NCBI RefSeq assembly: GCF_042432825.1
Contig: NZ_JBHLWN010000024.1
Span: 1-64,000 of the forward strand
Source of the DNA: Gordoniibacillus chartarius
GTDB taxonomy: Bacteria; Bacillota; Bacilli; Paenibacillales; NBRC-103111
DNA: 64,000 bases
Direction: 5' to 3'
The translations under genes and the position numbers were made by a program. Under the pieces are notes generated by a model. That model saw only the letters and a program-made list of their open reading frames with translations. It had not been told where the DNA came from and made no database searches. Shown here in pieces: positions 8,578-17,103 of this stretch. Positions within the stretch are counted from its first letter, which is position 1, and every line of letters starts with the position of its first letter.

Positions 8578-9462
8578 GTGGAGCTTTACCAATTGAAAAC
8601 CTTTATAGAAGTTGCTCAAACCGGCAATTTAACAGAGGCGGCCGCGCAGCTTAACATAAGCCAGCCGGCTGCAAGCGCGCACCTCAAAGCCTTGGAGAAA
8701 GAAGTAGGCTTTTCACTCTTTCATCGGACCTCCAAAGGCATGATCCTTACAGAAAAAGGTTCTCACTTGTTGCTGGAGGCACAACAAATAGACAGCCGCA
8801 TCGAATCGTTTTACCGTAAGGCAGCGGAGTTACAGGTGAAATCCGCGGAGCCGATCCGTATTGGCTTAAATACGGACAGCAAGCTGCTTCGCGTAAATGA
8901 ATTGATCGGGCACATTTCGGCACATTTGCCGCAGGTGGAGCTGCATTTTATTAACACAAAAAGCGAAGATTTCATACAGGATTTGAACGACTCCAAAATT
9001 AGCGCGGGTTATTACTATGGATGTGCTGCCATGCCATCCGTGTATTCCGTCAAACTCCGATCTTTCAGAATGGTTGTGGTTTATCCGAAGAGCTGGGATG
9101 TGCCAGGGGAGGGAGTGAGTCTGGAGTACTTTGCACAAAAACCGTGGATATGGACAACGCAAGGTTGCCCCTTCTATCGGCAGTCTATTGACTATTTCAC
9201 TCACCAGGGCATGATTCCACAAAGAATCATGTATGTCGATGATGAGTCCCTCATTGGGGATTTGGTTCAAGAAGAAGTGGGCTGTTCTCTGCTTGCGGAA
9301 CCTGCGGCTTTGCGGTTTGCCGGCGAAAACAGCGTACAGCTATGGACAGGTCTCGATCTGCATATCCATCTTTATTTCGGCTATCCGAAGGAGAAAAGGA
9401 ACGACCCCGTACTTCTGCAAATCGGCTCCATCGTGAATAGGATATGGAAGGAAATTTTGTGA
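8578..9462 (+). CDS. LysR family transcriptional regulator
   Basis: DNA-binding regulator with the LysR winged helix at residues 1-60 ('FIEVAQTGNLTEAAAQLNISQPAASAHLKALEKEVGF' region) and a C-terminal periplasmic-binding-protein-like sensor domain from about 90 to 290. Its 294 residues are typical. The start is GTG at 8578, ten bases after a GAGGTGA site. It is divergent from the LysE-type exporter, its most likely target. The effector is unknown. Confidence 0.9.
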   Translation: MELYQLKTFIEVAQTGNLTEAAAQLNISQPAASAHLKALEKEVGFSLFHRTSKGMILTEKGSHLLLEAQQIDSRIESFYRKAAELQVKSAEPIRIGLNTDSKLLRVNELIGHISAHLPQVELHFINTKSEDFIQDLNDSKISAGYYYGCAAMPSVYSVKLRSFRMVVVYPKSWDVPGEGVSLEYFAQKPWIWTTQGCPFYRQSIDYFTHQGMIPQRIMYVDDESLIGDLVQEEVGCSLLAEPAALRFAGENSVQLWTGLDLHIHLYFGYPKEKRNDPVLLQIGSIVNRIWKEIL

Positions 9463-9473
9463 GAAATAACTAA

Positions 9474-9839
9474 CTATTCAAATGGAGGAACATCGAGGAC
9501 CAAATCAGGATCGTTATGAATAAAAGTAATCTGGAACGTTCCGCGGACAATATGGTCAGGATTCAGGTTTCGTGCTTGTCCGAGCGCGTGAATAGCGTGC
9601 AGTTGATTCTGACTTTCCTCCAATACGTTAAATTCAGTTTGGGCTAGATACAGATGGAGCGAGGGAACATCTCGGAATTCGACCTCGAATTGATAACAAA
9701 TCGAATTGTTTGATAACATTCGATAGTCTACAATCCAGGCCCCGGATGATACAAAAAAATTCCTCGCAGCATCCAGCGCGTCTTGCCTATCCCTTCTAGT
9801 AGTTGTATTGATTCGAATAAAAAGATGATTTGTTTTCAT
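9474..9839 (-). CDS. Hypothetical protein, 121 residues
   Basis: I do not recognise this protein. The ATG at 9839 has an AAGGAAGG site seven to eight bases upstream and is preferred over an in-frame ATG 14 codons earlier. The protein is soluble, mixed alpha/beta, with no signal peptide or membrane segment. Its N-terminus ('MKTNHLFIRINTTTRRDRQDAL') looks like a small ferredoxin-like fold, and the C-terminus is acidic. It converges on the LysR gene with an 11-bp gap. A real gene is likely from the ribosome site and codon pattern, but no function can be given. Confidence 0.6.
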   Translation of the reverse strand: MKTNHLFIRINTTTRRDRQDALDAARNFFVSSGAWIVDYRMLSNNSICYQFEVEFRDVPSLHLYLAQTEFNVLEESQNQLHAIHALGQARNLNPDHIVRGTFQITFIHNDPDLVLDVPPFE

Positions 9840-10330
9840 TATGTTCGCCTTCCTTATCATCGAATGTGTCATCAGAGTCAATATTATATCTGTGCCGACA
9901 TTAGAAAAGTCCCCGATAGGGCACTCTGCGGCTATATTGCGATGACGGCCGCGAGCAATAGTTTAAAGATCCAGAGCAAAAAAACAGTATTCCCTAGTAA
10001 AAATGAAATGTGTAACGATACTCCAATTCGTTCTTTGTTCCGACATTCCGTGTAAAGGTTACTATTAAGTTCGCTTTCCGCTTTAAGGTGCTGCAATAAC
10101 TTGAAATAGGCATCCATTTTTTACATCGCCTGCTTCCATGTGGCTGGAATTCGCTTTAAGATGGAATATATAAAATTATGGCATGCGGCGGAAGGTCTGA
10201 ACAGTACCCTAAAGAATACCTTTGTCTAGAGTGGGCTGGAAAAATTTATAATAATCATTGTTTCCCTTATAAGCCACAGAATGATGTATTAACCTAGAGA
10301 TAATAGTAACCGAGAAACGGGAGTGTGGCT
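9840..10330. other. Intergenic region with a possible small minus-strand ORF and a plus-strand promoter
   Basis: This 490-bp gap holds one candidate small gene (9932-10117, described separately). Near its right end TATAAT at 10251-10256 could be a -10 element for the phosphotransferase gene at 10331; the best -35 candidate (TTGTCT) lies 19 bases before it, slightly longer than ideal. I see no other structure. Confidence 0.35.
9932..10117 (-). CDS. Possible small membrane protein, 61 residues
   Basis: A 61-codon frame that starts with a polar helix-like segment and ends in one strongly hydrophobic stretch from about residue 38 to 61 ('LLGNTVFLLWIFKLLLAAVI'). That pattern fits a small single-span membrane protein. 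The ribosome site is weak (AGGCG about nine bases before ATG). It lies in a gap with no competing gene on either strand. It could equally be a chance frame. Confidence 0.3.
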   Translation of the reverse strand: MDAYFKLLQHLKAESELNSNLYTECRNKERIGVSLHISFLLGNTVFLLWIFKLLLAAVIAI

Positions 10331-11404
10331 ATGAATCGAAACGTTATTACGGATCCTACCGATCCTTTGCAATTCAACCTTGATTATATCGTCGCCTGCT
10401 TGAACCGCTCGGGCAGTCTCGAGAGTGGGGCGCATCCGACCGATTACCGTTTGGAAAAGCTCGGCGCGGACAATTCGAGTGCGTTTCGCGTTCGGTTGAC
10501 GTACGAAGGCTCCGGCGGCGGAGCTCCGGACAGTTTGTTCTTGAAGCTGTGCGGCGGCGGGACGTTCGGACGTTCTGAAGTTGATTATTATACGAAAGAT
10601 TACGCGGGGAAACGCGGAGTCCCGATCCCGAATTGTTACGATGCATGTTACGAGCATCCGTCCTACCATCTCTTGCTGGAGGATCTAACGAATACCCATC
10701 GGAACAACTGGGATGTTGAGCCTACGTTGGCATACGGCAAGGCGGTGGCGAGAGCATTGGCAAGACTGCATAGTTATTGCTGGGGAGAGGATGGCATCAG
10801 AGCTGCTGGGTATGACGTTGTTGACGAGACGCAGCTGGAACGGTATTTGGCGGAAATGCGTTTGGGGTTCGAGCCATTGCTCGAAGCGATCAAGGATGAA
10901 AGCGGGGCATCCCGGAGCGGCGTTTCGTCGGACGTCTTTGCACGACATCCGGGGGCGATGGTGCGGCGCTTATCGTCCGGGGGGGCATTCGCGCTGATTC
11001 ACGGGGATGTAAATCCCGGCAATATATTATCGCGAAAGGACGGCCAAGCGGAGGGGATTTACCTTATCGATCGGCAGCCGTTCGATTGGTCATTGCAAAA
11101 CTGGGTCGGGCCCAGCGATTTGTCTTATATGATGGTCTTATGGTGGGAACCGGAACGCCGCCGCGCTTTCGAGCTTGACGTGCTGCGAGCGTATTACGAT
11201 TCGCTTGTCGAATTCGGCGTCACCGACTACACGTGGGAATTAACGTTGTCCGATTACCGATTGTCGGCCTTGCAATGCTTTTACGTCGCAGCTTCTTGGT
11301 GCGTAAATCCGGAAGAGCGCACGAACATGCGCTGGTTATGGAGCGCCCAATTGGAACGCGCTTGCGCCTTTTACCAGGATTGGCGATGCCAGGAGGCCCT
11401 GTAA
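10331..11404 (+). CDS. Phosphotransferase-like protein (APH/ecdysteroid-kinase fold)
   Basis: Protein-kinase-like small-molecule phosphotransferase of the aminoglycoside phosphotransferase/ecdysteroid-kinase (DUF1679-like) superfamily. The nucleotide-binding lobe is in the first 120 residues. The catalytic loop 'LIHGDVNPGNIL' (near residue 225) gives the HGD base and the Asn ligand, and 'YLIDRQPFDW' about 20 residues on supplies the metal-binding Asp. In these kinases the Asp is commonly followed by Trp or Phe; here it is Arg. The ATG at 10331 (CGGGAG seven bases upstream) is preferred over a GTG two codons earlier that is too close to the site. The substrate cannot be inferred; a resistance role should not be assumed. 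Confidence 0.8.
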   Translation: MNRNVITDPTDPLQFNLDYIVACLNRSGSLESGAHPTDYRLEKLGADNSSAFRVRLTYEGSGGGAPDSLFLKLCGGGTFGRSEVDYYTKDYAGKRGVPIPNCYDACYEHPSYHLLLEDLTNTHRNNWDVEPTLAYGKAVARALARLHSYCWGEDGIRAAGYDVVDETQLERYLAEMRLGFEPLLEAIKDESGASRSGVSSDVFARHPGAMVRRLSSGGAFALIHGDVNPGNILSRKDGQAEGIYLIDRQPFDWSLQNWVGPSDLSYMMVLWWEPERRRAFELDVLRAYYDSLVEFGVTDYTWELTLSDYRLSALQCFYVAASWCVNPEERTNMRWLWSAQLERACAFYQDWRCQEAL

Positions 11405-11448
11405 TCCGGCTAAGGATGCAGCTTTAGTTGATATAAGGATGTGCTGTA

Positions 11449-12090
11449 ATGGTTGAAAAAGTCTTTTGGACAAACCCCTATTTAACCAAACTAGATACTC
11501 GAATCGCCAGTGTAAGCGGCAATAACGTTACGGTCGAACAAACCATTTTTTATGCTTTCTCCGGAGGCCAGGAAAGTGATTCCGGATCCATTGGTCGATA
11601 TCCCGTACTTCAAGCCCAAAAGGATGGTCTCGACATTATTTATACGGTTGAAGAAGGGCATGATTTACAAGCCGGCGATCCGGTAACGATGACAATAGAT
11701 TGGGAGCGCCGTTACAGACTCATGCGGCTGCACTTTGCGGCGGAGCTTGTATTGGAATTGGCCTATAAACATTTAAAGGGCATCGAAAAGATCGGCGCAC
11801 ACATCGCTCAAGATAAAGCTCGGATAGATTTCGTTTGGGCTGAAAACATCTCTCGTGCGTTCCCTCTAATCGAGAAAGAATCCCGTGAAATTATTGAGGC
11901 AGACCACGATATTATCAGTGCCTTCAGTGACGAAGAAAGAGAAAGAAGGTATTGGGAAATTAAAGGTTTTTCCCGAGTGCCTTGCGGCGGGACGCACTTG
12001 AGGAGAACAGGTGAGGTTGGTGTAATCAAGCTAAGGCGCAATAATATCGGGAAAGGCAAAGAACGAATCGATATTTTTTTAAGTGAATGA
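11449..12090 (+). CDS. AlaX-type alanyl-tRNA editing protein
   Basis: Free-standing relative of the AlaRS editing domain, which hydrolyses mischarged Ser- or Gly-tRNA(Ala). It has 213 residues, an N-terminal beta-barrel ('FYAFSGGQESDSGSI' near residue 32, the usual GGQ region) and an editing core. The second zinc motif is clear: 'PCGGTHLRR' near residue 180 (C-x3-H). The first motif, normally HxxxH, reads H-F-A-A-E near residue 92, so the second His is replaced by Glu. The start ATG at 11449 has AAGGATG upstream. It is 44 bp after the kinase-like gene and probably cotranscribed. Confidence 0.85.
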   Translation: MVEKVFWTNPYLTKLDTRIASVSGNNVTVEQTIFYAFSGGQESDSGSIGRYPVLQAQKDGLDIIYTVEEGHDLQAGDPVTMTIDWERRYRLMRLHFAAELVLELAYKHLKGIEKIGAHIAQDKARIDFVWAENISRAFPLIEKESREIIEADHDIISAFSDEERERRYWEIKGFSRVPCGGTHLRRTGEVGVIKLRRNNIGKGKERIDIFLSE

Positions 12091-12130
12091 GGAGCCGGGA
12101 CAATCGGGTACGTCCCGCCCCTTCAAATCA

Positions 12131-12165
12131 AGAAAAATAACCCGAGTCCCATTAAAGGACTCAGG
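12131..12165 (-). terminator. Rho-independent terminator of the chemotaxis receptor gene
   Basis: Reading the minus strand, a nine-base stem CCTGAGTCC/GGACTCGGG with one wobble pair and a small loop is followed by a T-rich tail (TTATTTTTCTT), placed about 30 bases after the receptor's stop codon. Confidence 0.75.
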
Positions 12166-12196
12166 CTGCCAGGATTGTGGTCATGATGAGTAAGTC

Positions 12197-13912
12197 TCAG
12201 CAGGTAAATTGTTTCATCATGGCTTGAAGATCATTCGCCAAGCGAGCCAGCTCCTGTGAGGAGGAAGAGATCTCTTCCATTGACGCAAGCTGCTCTTCCG
12301 CCGCTGCAAGAACATTCTGTGTATTACTAGCTGATTCTCTGGCAACGGCGTTTACAGTCAGGATCGATTCATTCACATTTTCGGTGTTGCCGGCGAGTTT
12401 CGTTACTGCGCTAGAAACGTCTTCAATTTGAGCGACCACTCTGCTTACGGCCAGATCGATCTTATGAAGGACGCTTCCCGCCGTATTGACGATTTGTAAC
12501 CCGGAGTGTACCTCGGCAAAAGTCACTTCCATCGTTGTGAATGTCGTTTCCGCTTCTTCCCGGATCAATTGAATGAGCCGTGCAATCTGCTCCGTGGACT
12601 GACTGGATTTTTCGGCAAGTTTTCTTACTTCGCTGGCAACCACCGCAAAGCCTCTGCCGTGTTCCCCCGCTCTAGCCGCTTCGATCGTTGCGTTTAAGGC
12701 TAATAAATTGGTTTGGGCCGATATCCCGTTAATGACATTCGTGATGTGTTCGATTTGGTTGGAACGGTCGTTGAGGCTCGTAACAGCCTGAGATAAGTGA
12801 TTTACGTTAGCATATATGGAGTTCATTTGATTGGTTACTTCCTTGATGGCAAGATTGCCTTCAATGGCCATTTGGGAAGCGTGCAATGCGTCTTGTCTCA
12901 TCGTTTCCGTATTGTCTGCGATTGTCATGGTGTGCTTTGAGATGTCCATAATTTCATGGGTGCTTTCCTCAACCTTGGTTACCTGTCGCTCCGACCCAAA
13001 CGCAAGCTCTTGAGCCGTTAAAGTAATTTGTTTGCTCGCTTGACTGTTTTGTTCCGCGATGGCGCTTAGTTGTTCGGCGGAGGAAGCGACGATGTGGGAG
13101 GACTCCAGGACGGAAGTGAGGGCCGATTGCAGTTTACCCGCCATATGATTGAAAGATACTGTCAGCTGCCCGATTTCATCCTTGGATTGATAGCCTCCTC
13201 TGACCGTAAAATCTCCATTTTCCGCTTCTTGGAGCAATGCTTTTACTTCTTGAACCGGTTTTACAATCATTCGTGCGATGACGGTGCTTAGCAACACCAG
13301 TAAGAGCAGAGCGGCAGCAAGGACGGCTGTCACAATAATCGTTGTTGTTCGCAAGTTATCCTGGTTGGCGCTGTTGATTGTGCCGGCATAGCTGATATTA
13401 ACATGCTGCAAAGCTTTTAACGTATCGTTAACCTGCTTGCGGCTTGGTTCAACTTCCTTGTTATAGATTGCATAGGCTTCATTGATCTTATTTTGCGAGA
13501 TAAGCTCTAGGACAAGATTTCGTTTTTCGCTCAACATATTGCTGTGTTCTTTATATTGCTGCAAGATCTTTTGCTGCTCCGGATTGATTCGGCCGTTTTC
13601 GATTTCCGCAATGATTCCATCAATTTCTTTCCATGCATCCGTGATTTCGAAATTCAGCTCTTTGATTCTTTCGGGATTTTTAGTAACCAATAGTTCAAGC
13701 ATGTAGGCATCGCTTGCCCTGGCATTTACCCTGACCTGCATGACTTGATTAAGGGGAAGCAAATTGTCCTGATACATGATGTCTGAATTTTTTGCCATGA
13801 TCCGAATGTAGCTTAAGCCCAACGAGCCAACCGCGCCAATGGCGAGTACACTTACGATGATGACAATCATGAGCTTTTTTGCAATTAATACATTTTTTAA
13901 CAGTTTTAACAC
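12197..13912 (-). CDS. Methyl-accepting chemotaxis protein
   Basis: Transmembrane chemoreceptor that signals to the CheA/CheW complex. Order: membrane span at about residues 12-32, an extracellular four-helix-bundle sensor of about 150 residues ('4HB_MCP' type), second span at about 185-208, HAMP linker at about 210-262 and a cytoplasmic coiled-coil signalling domain with the conserved hairpin tip 'AQTNLLALNATIEAARAGEHGRGFAVVA'-type region near residue 405 (read in parts). The GTG at 13912 has GGAGG five bases upstream, inside an in-frame ATG start at 13924 that lacks a good site, so GTG is preferred. No che genes are adjacent; the ligand is unknown. Confidence 0.92.
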   Translation of the reverse strand: MLKLLKNVLIAKKLMIVIIVSVLAIGAVGSLGLSYIRIMAKNSDIMYQDNLLPLNQVMQVRVNARASDAYMLELLVTKNPERIKELNFEITDAWKEIDGIIAEIENGRINPEQQKILQQYKEHSNMLSEKRNLVLELISQNKINEAYAIYNKEVEPSRKQVNDTLKALQHVNISYAGTINSANQDNLRTTTIIVTAVLAAALLLLVLLSTVIARMIVKPVQEVKALLQEAENGDFTVRGGYQSKDEIGQLTVSFNHMAGKLQSALTSVLESSHIVASSAEQLSAIAEQNSQASKQITLTAQELAFGSERQVTKVEESTHEIMDISKHTMTIADNTETMRQDALHASQMAIEGNLAIKEVTNQMNSIYANVNHLSQAVTSLNDRSNQIEHITNVINGISAQTNLLALNATIEAARAGEHGRGFAVVASEVRKLAEKSSQSTEQIARLIQLIREEAETTFTTMEVTFAEVHSGLQIVNTAGSVLHKIDLAVSRVVAQIEDVSSAVTKLAGNTENVNESILTVNAVARESASNTQNVLAAAEEQLASMEEISSSSQELARLANDLQAMMKQFTC

Positions 13913-14147
13913 GATGTCCTCCATTGTCTTGCCTTATTTGACTTACGATTGCTATGTTCGACACGATGTTCCTTTCTCCTCCGGTTTACGTTCCAATACG
14001 GGAATTTGAATCTTGACATGCGATCCATCTTTCATTCATTCCCCAATTTTTGTATAATACATGAAACGTATTAACTGAATGGCGCTGGATAACGATCTGG
14101 CGAGAAGCCCGCCGCCCGCATGCATGTACTCGAAGAGGAGATGTGCG

Positions 14148-14957
14148 ATGAATTCCCAACATGTTGACTTAATTATGTTTATGGGCCAGTCCAATATGGC
14201 CGGCAGAGGCGAAGCCTCGGAAGCGCCGAAGGTGCAGACGGGGAAGGCGTTTGAATTCAGAGCCGTCTCCGACCCTACAACGTTATACCCGCTGACGGAG
14301 CCATTCGGCGTATATGAAAATAATGAAGCAAGCGGCGTCTGCGAGACGACCAAAACGGGTTCCATGGTTTCGGCCTTTGCCGCTGAATACACCCATATCA
14401 CAAATCGAACGATAATTGGAGTTTCTTGCTCAAAGGGCGGAACATCGATTAACCTCTGGCAGCCGAACGGTGCTTTCTTAAATGACGCCATATCCCGGTA
14501 TCACACCGCGAAAGCCTGGCTTACCGAGAACGGGTATACGATACAAAATCAGTTCATGGTTTGGTGTCAGGGAGAAACCGACGGCGATCATGGCATGCCG
14601 GGGGGAGCGTATGCGGCAAAATTACAGCTGATGATCGACGCCATGGTGGCCGCCGGGCTCGAAAGGTGCTACATCGTACGGATCGGCTGCCACCGGGATC
14701 ATCCGACGTTATATGATGAGATCATGCAGGCCCAAACGGAGCTTTGCAAGACATATCCGAACGCAGTGCTGGTATCAACCAAATTTGCGAGTATGGCCGC
14801 CGAAGGGCACATGAAAGACCCGTTCCACTATACCCAGTACGGTTATAACACGGTCGGGGCCGACGCCGGGATTAATACCGCTTTCCACATAACTCATAAA
14901 AAAGAACCGTACATGTACGATCCGAAGAGCAAAGAGCTGTATGTTTCTCACAAATAA
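14148..14957 (+). CDS. Sialate O-acetylesterase-like SGNH carbohydrate esterase
   Basis: Esterase of the SASA (DUF303)/CE6-like SGNH family, which removes acetyl groups from sugars. The N-terminus carries the nucleophile block 'MFMGQSNMAGRGE' (Ser in GQSN near residue 14), block III 'CQGETDGD' near residue 145, and a C-terminal 'DPFHYTQYGYNTVG' with the catalytic Asp/His pair. No signal peptide is present, so it acts in the cytoplasm on imported sugars. The ATG at 14148 follows GAGGAG by seven bases; an in-frame upstream ATG lacks such a site. TATAAT at 14053-14058 is a plausible -10. It opens the pectin-related region and has its own terminator. Confidence 0.82.
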   Translation: MNSQHVDLIMFMGQSNMAGRGEASEAPKVQTGKAFEFRAVSDPTTLYPLTEPFGVYENNEASGVCETTKTGSMVSAFAAEYTHITNRTIIGVSCSKGGTSINLWQPNGAFLNDAISRYHTAKAWLTENGYTIQNQFMVWCQGETDGDHGMPGGAYAAKLQLMIDAMVAAGLERCYIVRIGCHRDHPTLYDEIMQAQTELCKTYPNAVLVSTKFASMAAEGHMKDPFHYTQYGYNTVGADAGINTAFHITHKKEPYMYDPKSKELYVSHK

Positions 14958-14978
14958 AAATAGATGCATCAAGTGATT

Positions 14979-15006
14979 GAAGCCGCTCATCGGAGCGGTT
15001 TTTTTC
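14979..15006 (+). terminator. Rho-independent terminator after the SASA esterase
   Basis: Stem CCGCTC-ATCG-GAGCGG is followed by seven T residues, 25 bases after the esterase stop codon. The gap continues to 15192, where I see no gene and no confident promoter. Confidence 0.88.
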
Positions 15007-15192
15007 GTCGTTACGGCCGCATTTGCCATGCTACACTTTCTCGGTTTATCGGTTTAATAGTACAATGTAGGATTGCGGTCCATTTCAGCTGCCAGGCGGC
15101 GTACAAGAATGTCCCATTGCCGGAAATTGGGGTCCGTTTCATAATAAGGTCACACCGCTCGCGACGCGAACACAAATCTGGAGGTGACGACG

Positions 15193-16158
15193 ATGAAGCA
15201 GGCGTCCGCTCAAGGCAGCGTCCATACGGCGCGTATGGCTGTTAAGGACTCTAAGCACAATATCCTGGCCCGGATGCGCCGGGAGAAATGGATGTATGTC
15301 TTACTGCTGCCAGGATTGCTTTATTTTCTGATTTTCAAATATGTCCCGATGTGGGGCGTGCTGCTGGCATTTAAAAATTATCAGCCCTTCCTGGGGTTCT
15401 TTAAAAGCGAATGGGTCGGACTGGAGCATTTCCGAGTGTTATTCGCCAACCCGGAATTCGGCATGCTGCTGCGCAACACGTTGACGTTATCGTTTTTAAA
15501 TCTGGTGTTTTTCTTCCCGGCTCCTATTATCTTAGCCCTGCTGCTCAATGAGGTCAGGCGTGCGTTATTCAAACGAACGATTCAAACGCTGATCTATGTT
15601 CCTCATTTTATTTCCATGGTTATCGTGGCAAGCTTGACCTACGTGTTCCTGACGACAGAGGGCGGGGTTGTGAACGAATTCCTGTTCAAGTGGACGGGAT
15701 ATAAGATTGATTTTCTTGCCGATCCGGAGTGGTTTCGGCCGATCATTATTCTTCAGACGATCTGGAAGGAGTGCGGCTGGGGGACGATTATTTTTCTGGC
15801 TGCATTAGCCGGGGTGGACGTGGAGCAGTACGAAGCCGCCATTATGGACGGAGCCAACCGCTGGAAGCAGATCTGGCATATTACGCTGCCTTCCATCAGC
15901 AGCACGATTATCATTTTGCTGATTCTGCGGATGGGGAACGTGATGGATAACGGCTTCGAACAAATTTATTTGCTGCTGAATCCGCTGAACCGGAATGTAG
16001 CGGAAGTGTTTGATACGTATGTGTATATGGTCGGAATTACCCAAGGCGCGTTCAGCTACAGTACGGCGGTGGGCCTGTTCAAATCGATCGTAGGGATCAT
16101 TCTCGTATTGGGCACGAACTGGCTGGCGAAGAAATTCGGCCATTCCGGACTTTATTAA
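15193..16158 (+). CDS. LplB/YtmP-type sugar ABC transporter permease
   Basis: Inner-membrane subunit of a CUT1 sugar importer close to B. subtilis LplB, a rhamnogalacturonan-oligosaccharide uptake system. Six hydrophobic segments are visible, with the 'FKYVPMWGVLLAFKNYQPF' family N-terminus near residue 35 and the ATPase-contact EAA loop 'EQYEAAIMDGANRWKQIW' near residue 215. Length is 321 from ATG 15193, which follows GGAGG by eight bases; the GTG at 15184 overlaps that site. It is first of a permease-permease-binding-protein operon. The ATPase is not encoded here, as is normal for this family, which shares a common MsmX-type ATPase. Confidence 0.92.
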   Translation: MKQASAQGSVHTARMAVKDSKHNILARMRREKWMYVLLLPGLLYFLIFKYVPMWGVLLAFKNYQPFLGFFKSEWVGLEHFRVLFANPEFGMLLRNTLTLSFLNLVFFFPAPIILALLLNEVRRALFKRTIQTLIYVPHFISMVIVASLTYVFLTTEGGVVNEFLFKWTGYKIDFLADPEWFRPIIILQTIWKECGWGTIIFLAALAGVDVEQYEAAIMDGANRWKQIWHITLPSISSTIIILLILRMGNVMDNGFEQIYLLLNPLNRNVAEVFDTYVYMVGITQGAFSYSTAVGLFKSIVGIILVLGTNWLAKKFGHSGLY

Positions 16159-16176
16159 GAGGGGAGGAGGAAACCG

Positions 16177-17061
16177 TTGGCAAGACATTACAGGTCCGTT
16201 TCCGGCACCATATTCGACGTTTGCAACTATGCATTCTTAGGTTTATTCGCCTTGGAGGCCGTGCTGCCTTTCATCTATATCATTGCGGGTTCCTTCGCCA
16301 GCGATGCGGAGTTGACAGAGCGGGCCGTGTTTCTGATTCCGGAAACGTTCACGATCGCGGCGTACGAATATATTTTCTCGACCGATACGATTCTGCGAAG
16401 CATCTCGGTTTCCGTATATGTTACGGTGATCGGAACGCTATTTAACCTCATCTTCACCGTAACGATGGCCTATCCTTTGGCCCGGAGAGCTCTGGTCGGA
16501 CGGAACCTCGTCCTCAATCTGGTGATCTTCACGATGCTCTTCAGCGGCGGCATGATTCCTTTATACTTGGTGATAAAGGAACTCAACTTGCTGGACAGCT
16601 TGTGGGCGCTCATCCTGCCAGGCGCGATCAATGCCTTTAACCTGATTATTGTAAAAAACTTCTTTCAGGAGCTTCCGCCTGAGCTCGAGGAGGCCGCCAA
16701 GATCGACGGCTGCACCGATTTGGGGCTGTTATGGAAAATCGTTCTGCCCCTGTCCAAACCCGTGCTTGCGACCTTTACGTTGTTTTATGCCGTGTCCCAT
16801 TGGAATTCCTTCTTCGACGCGCTGCTTTATATTAACGACCCGTCCAAGTGGCCTTTGCAGGTGATGCTCCGGCAAATCGTGCTGCTGTCTCAATCGGCAG
16901 CGGGGGATTTGAATAACATGGACCCTGGCTTCGTCCAACCGCCGGACCAATCCATCAAAATGGCTGTTATCGTGGTCGGTACGATTCCGATTCTGCTCGT
17001 GTATCCGTTTCTGCAGAAGCACTTTGCCAAAGGGGTCATGATCGGCTCTGTCAAAGGCTAA
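16177..17061 (+). CDS. LplC/YtcP-type sugar ABC transporter permease
   Basis: Second membrane subunit of the CUT1 importer. It has 294 residues, about six membrane segments and the EAA loop 'ELEEAAKIDGCTDLGLLW' near residue 170; the C-terminus 'KHFAKGVMIGSVKG' is typical of the LplC group. It starts with TTG at 16177, seven bases after a strong GGGGAGGAGG site, 18 bp behind the LplB-type gene, so translation is coupled. Confidence 0.92.
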   Translation: MARHYRSVSGTIFDVCNYAFLGLFALEAVLPFIYIIAGSFASDAELTERAVFLIPETFTIAAYEYIFSTDTILRSISVSVYVTVIGTLFNLIFTVTMAYPLARRALVGRNLVLNLVIFTMLFSGGMIPLYLVIKELNLLDSLWALILPGAINAFNLIIVKNFFQELPPELEEAAKIDGCTDLGLLWKIVLPLSKPVLATFTLFYAVSHWNSFFDALLYINDPSKWPLQVMLRQIVLLSQSAAGDLNNMDPGFVQPPDQSIKMAVIVVGTIPILLVYPFLQKHFAKGVMIGSVKG

Positions 17062-17103
17062 ACGGTTAACGAATGCAAACATAAAGGGAGGTTCAACAAC
17101 GAT

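Noticed and set aside
10331..11404. Aminoglycoside resistance gene
   Set aside because: Only the general kinase fold is shared. Length and motifs fit the broader ecdysteroid-kinase-like group and there is no mobile context.
12091..12126. Possible terminator GGGAC...GTCCC after the AlaX-type gene
   Set aside because: The stem is only five to six bases and no T-run follows, so it was not listed as a feature.
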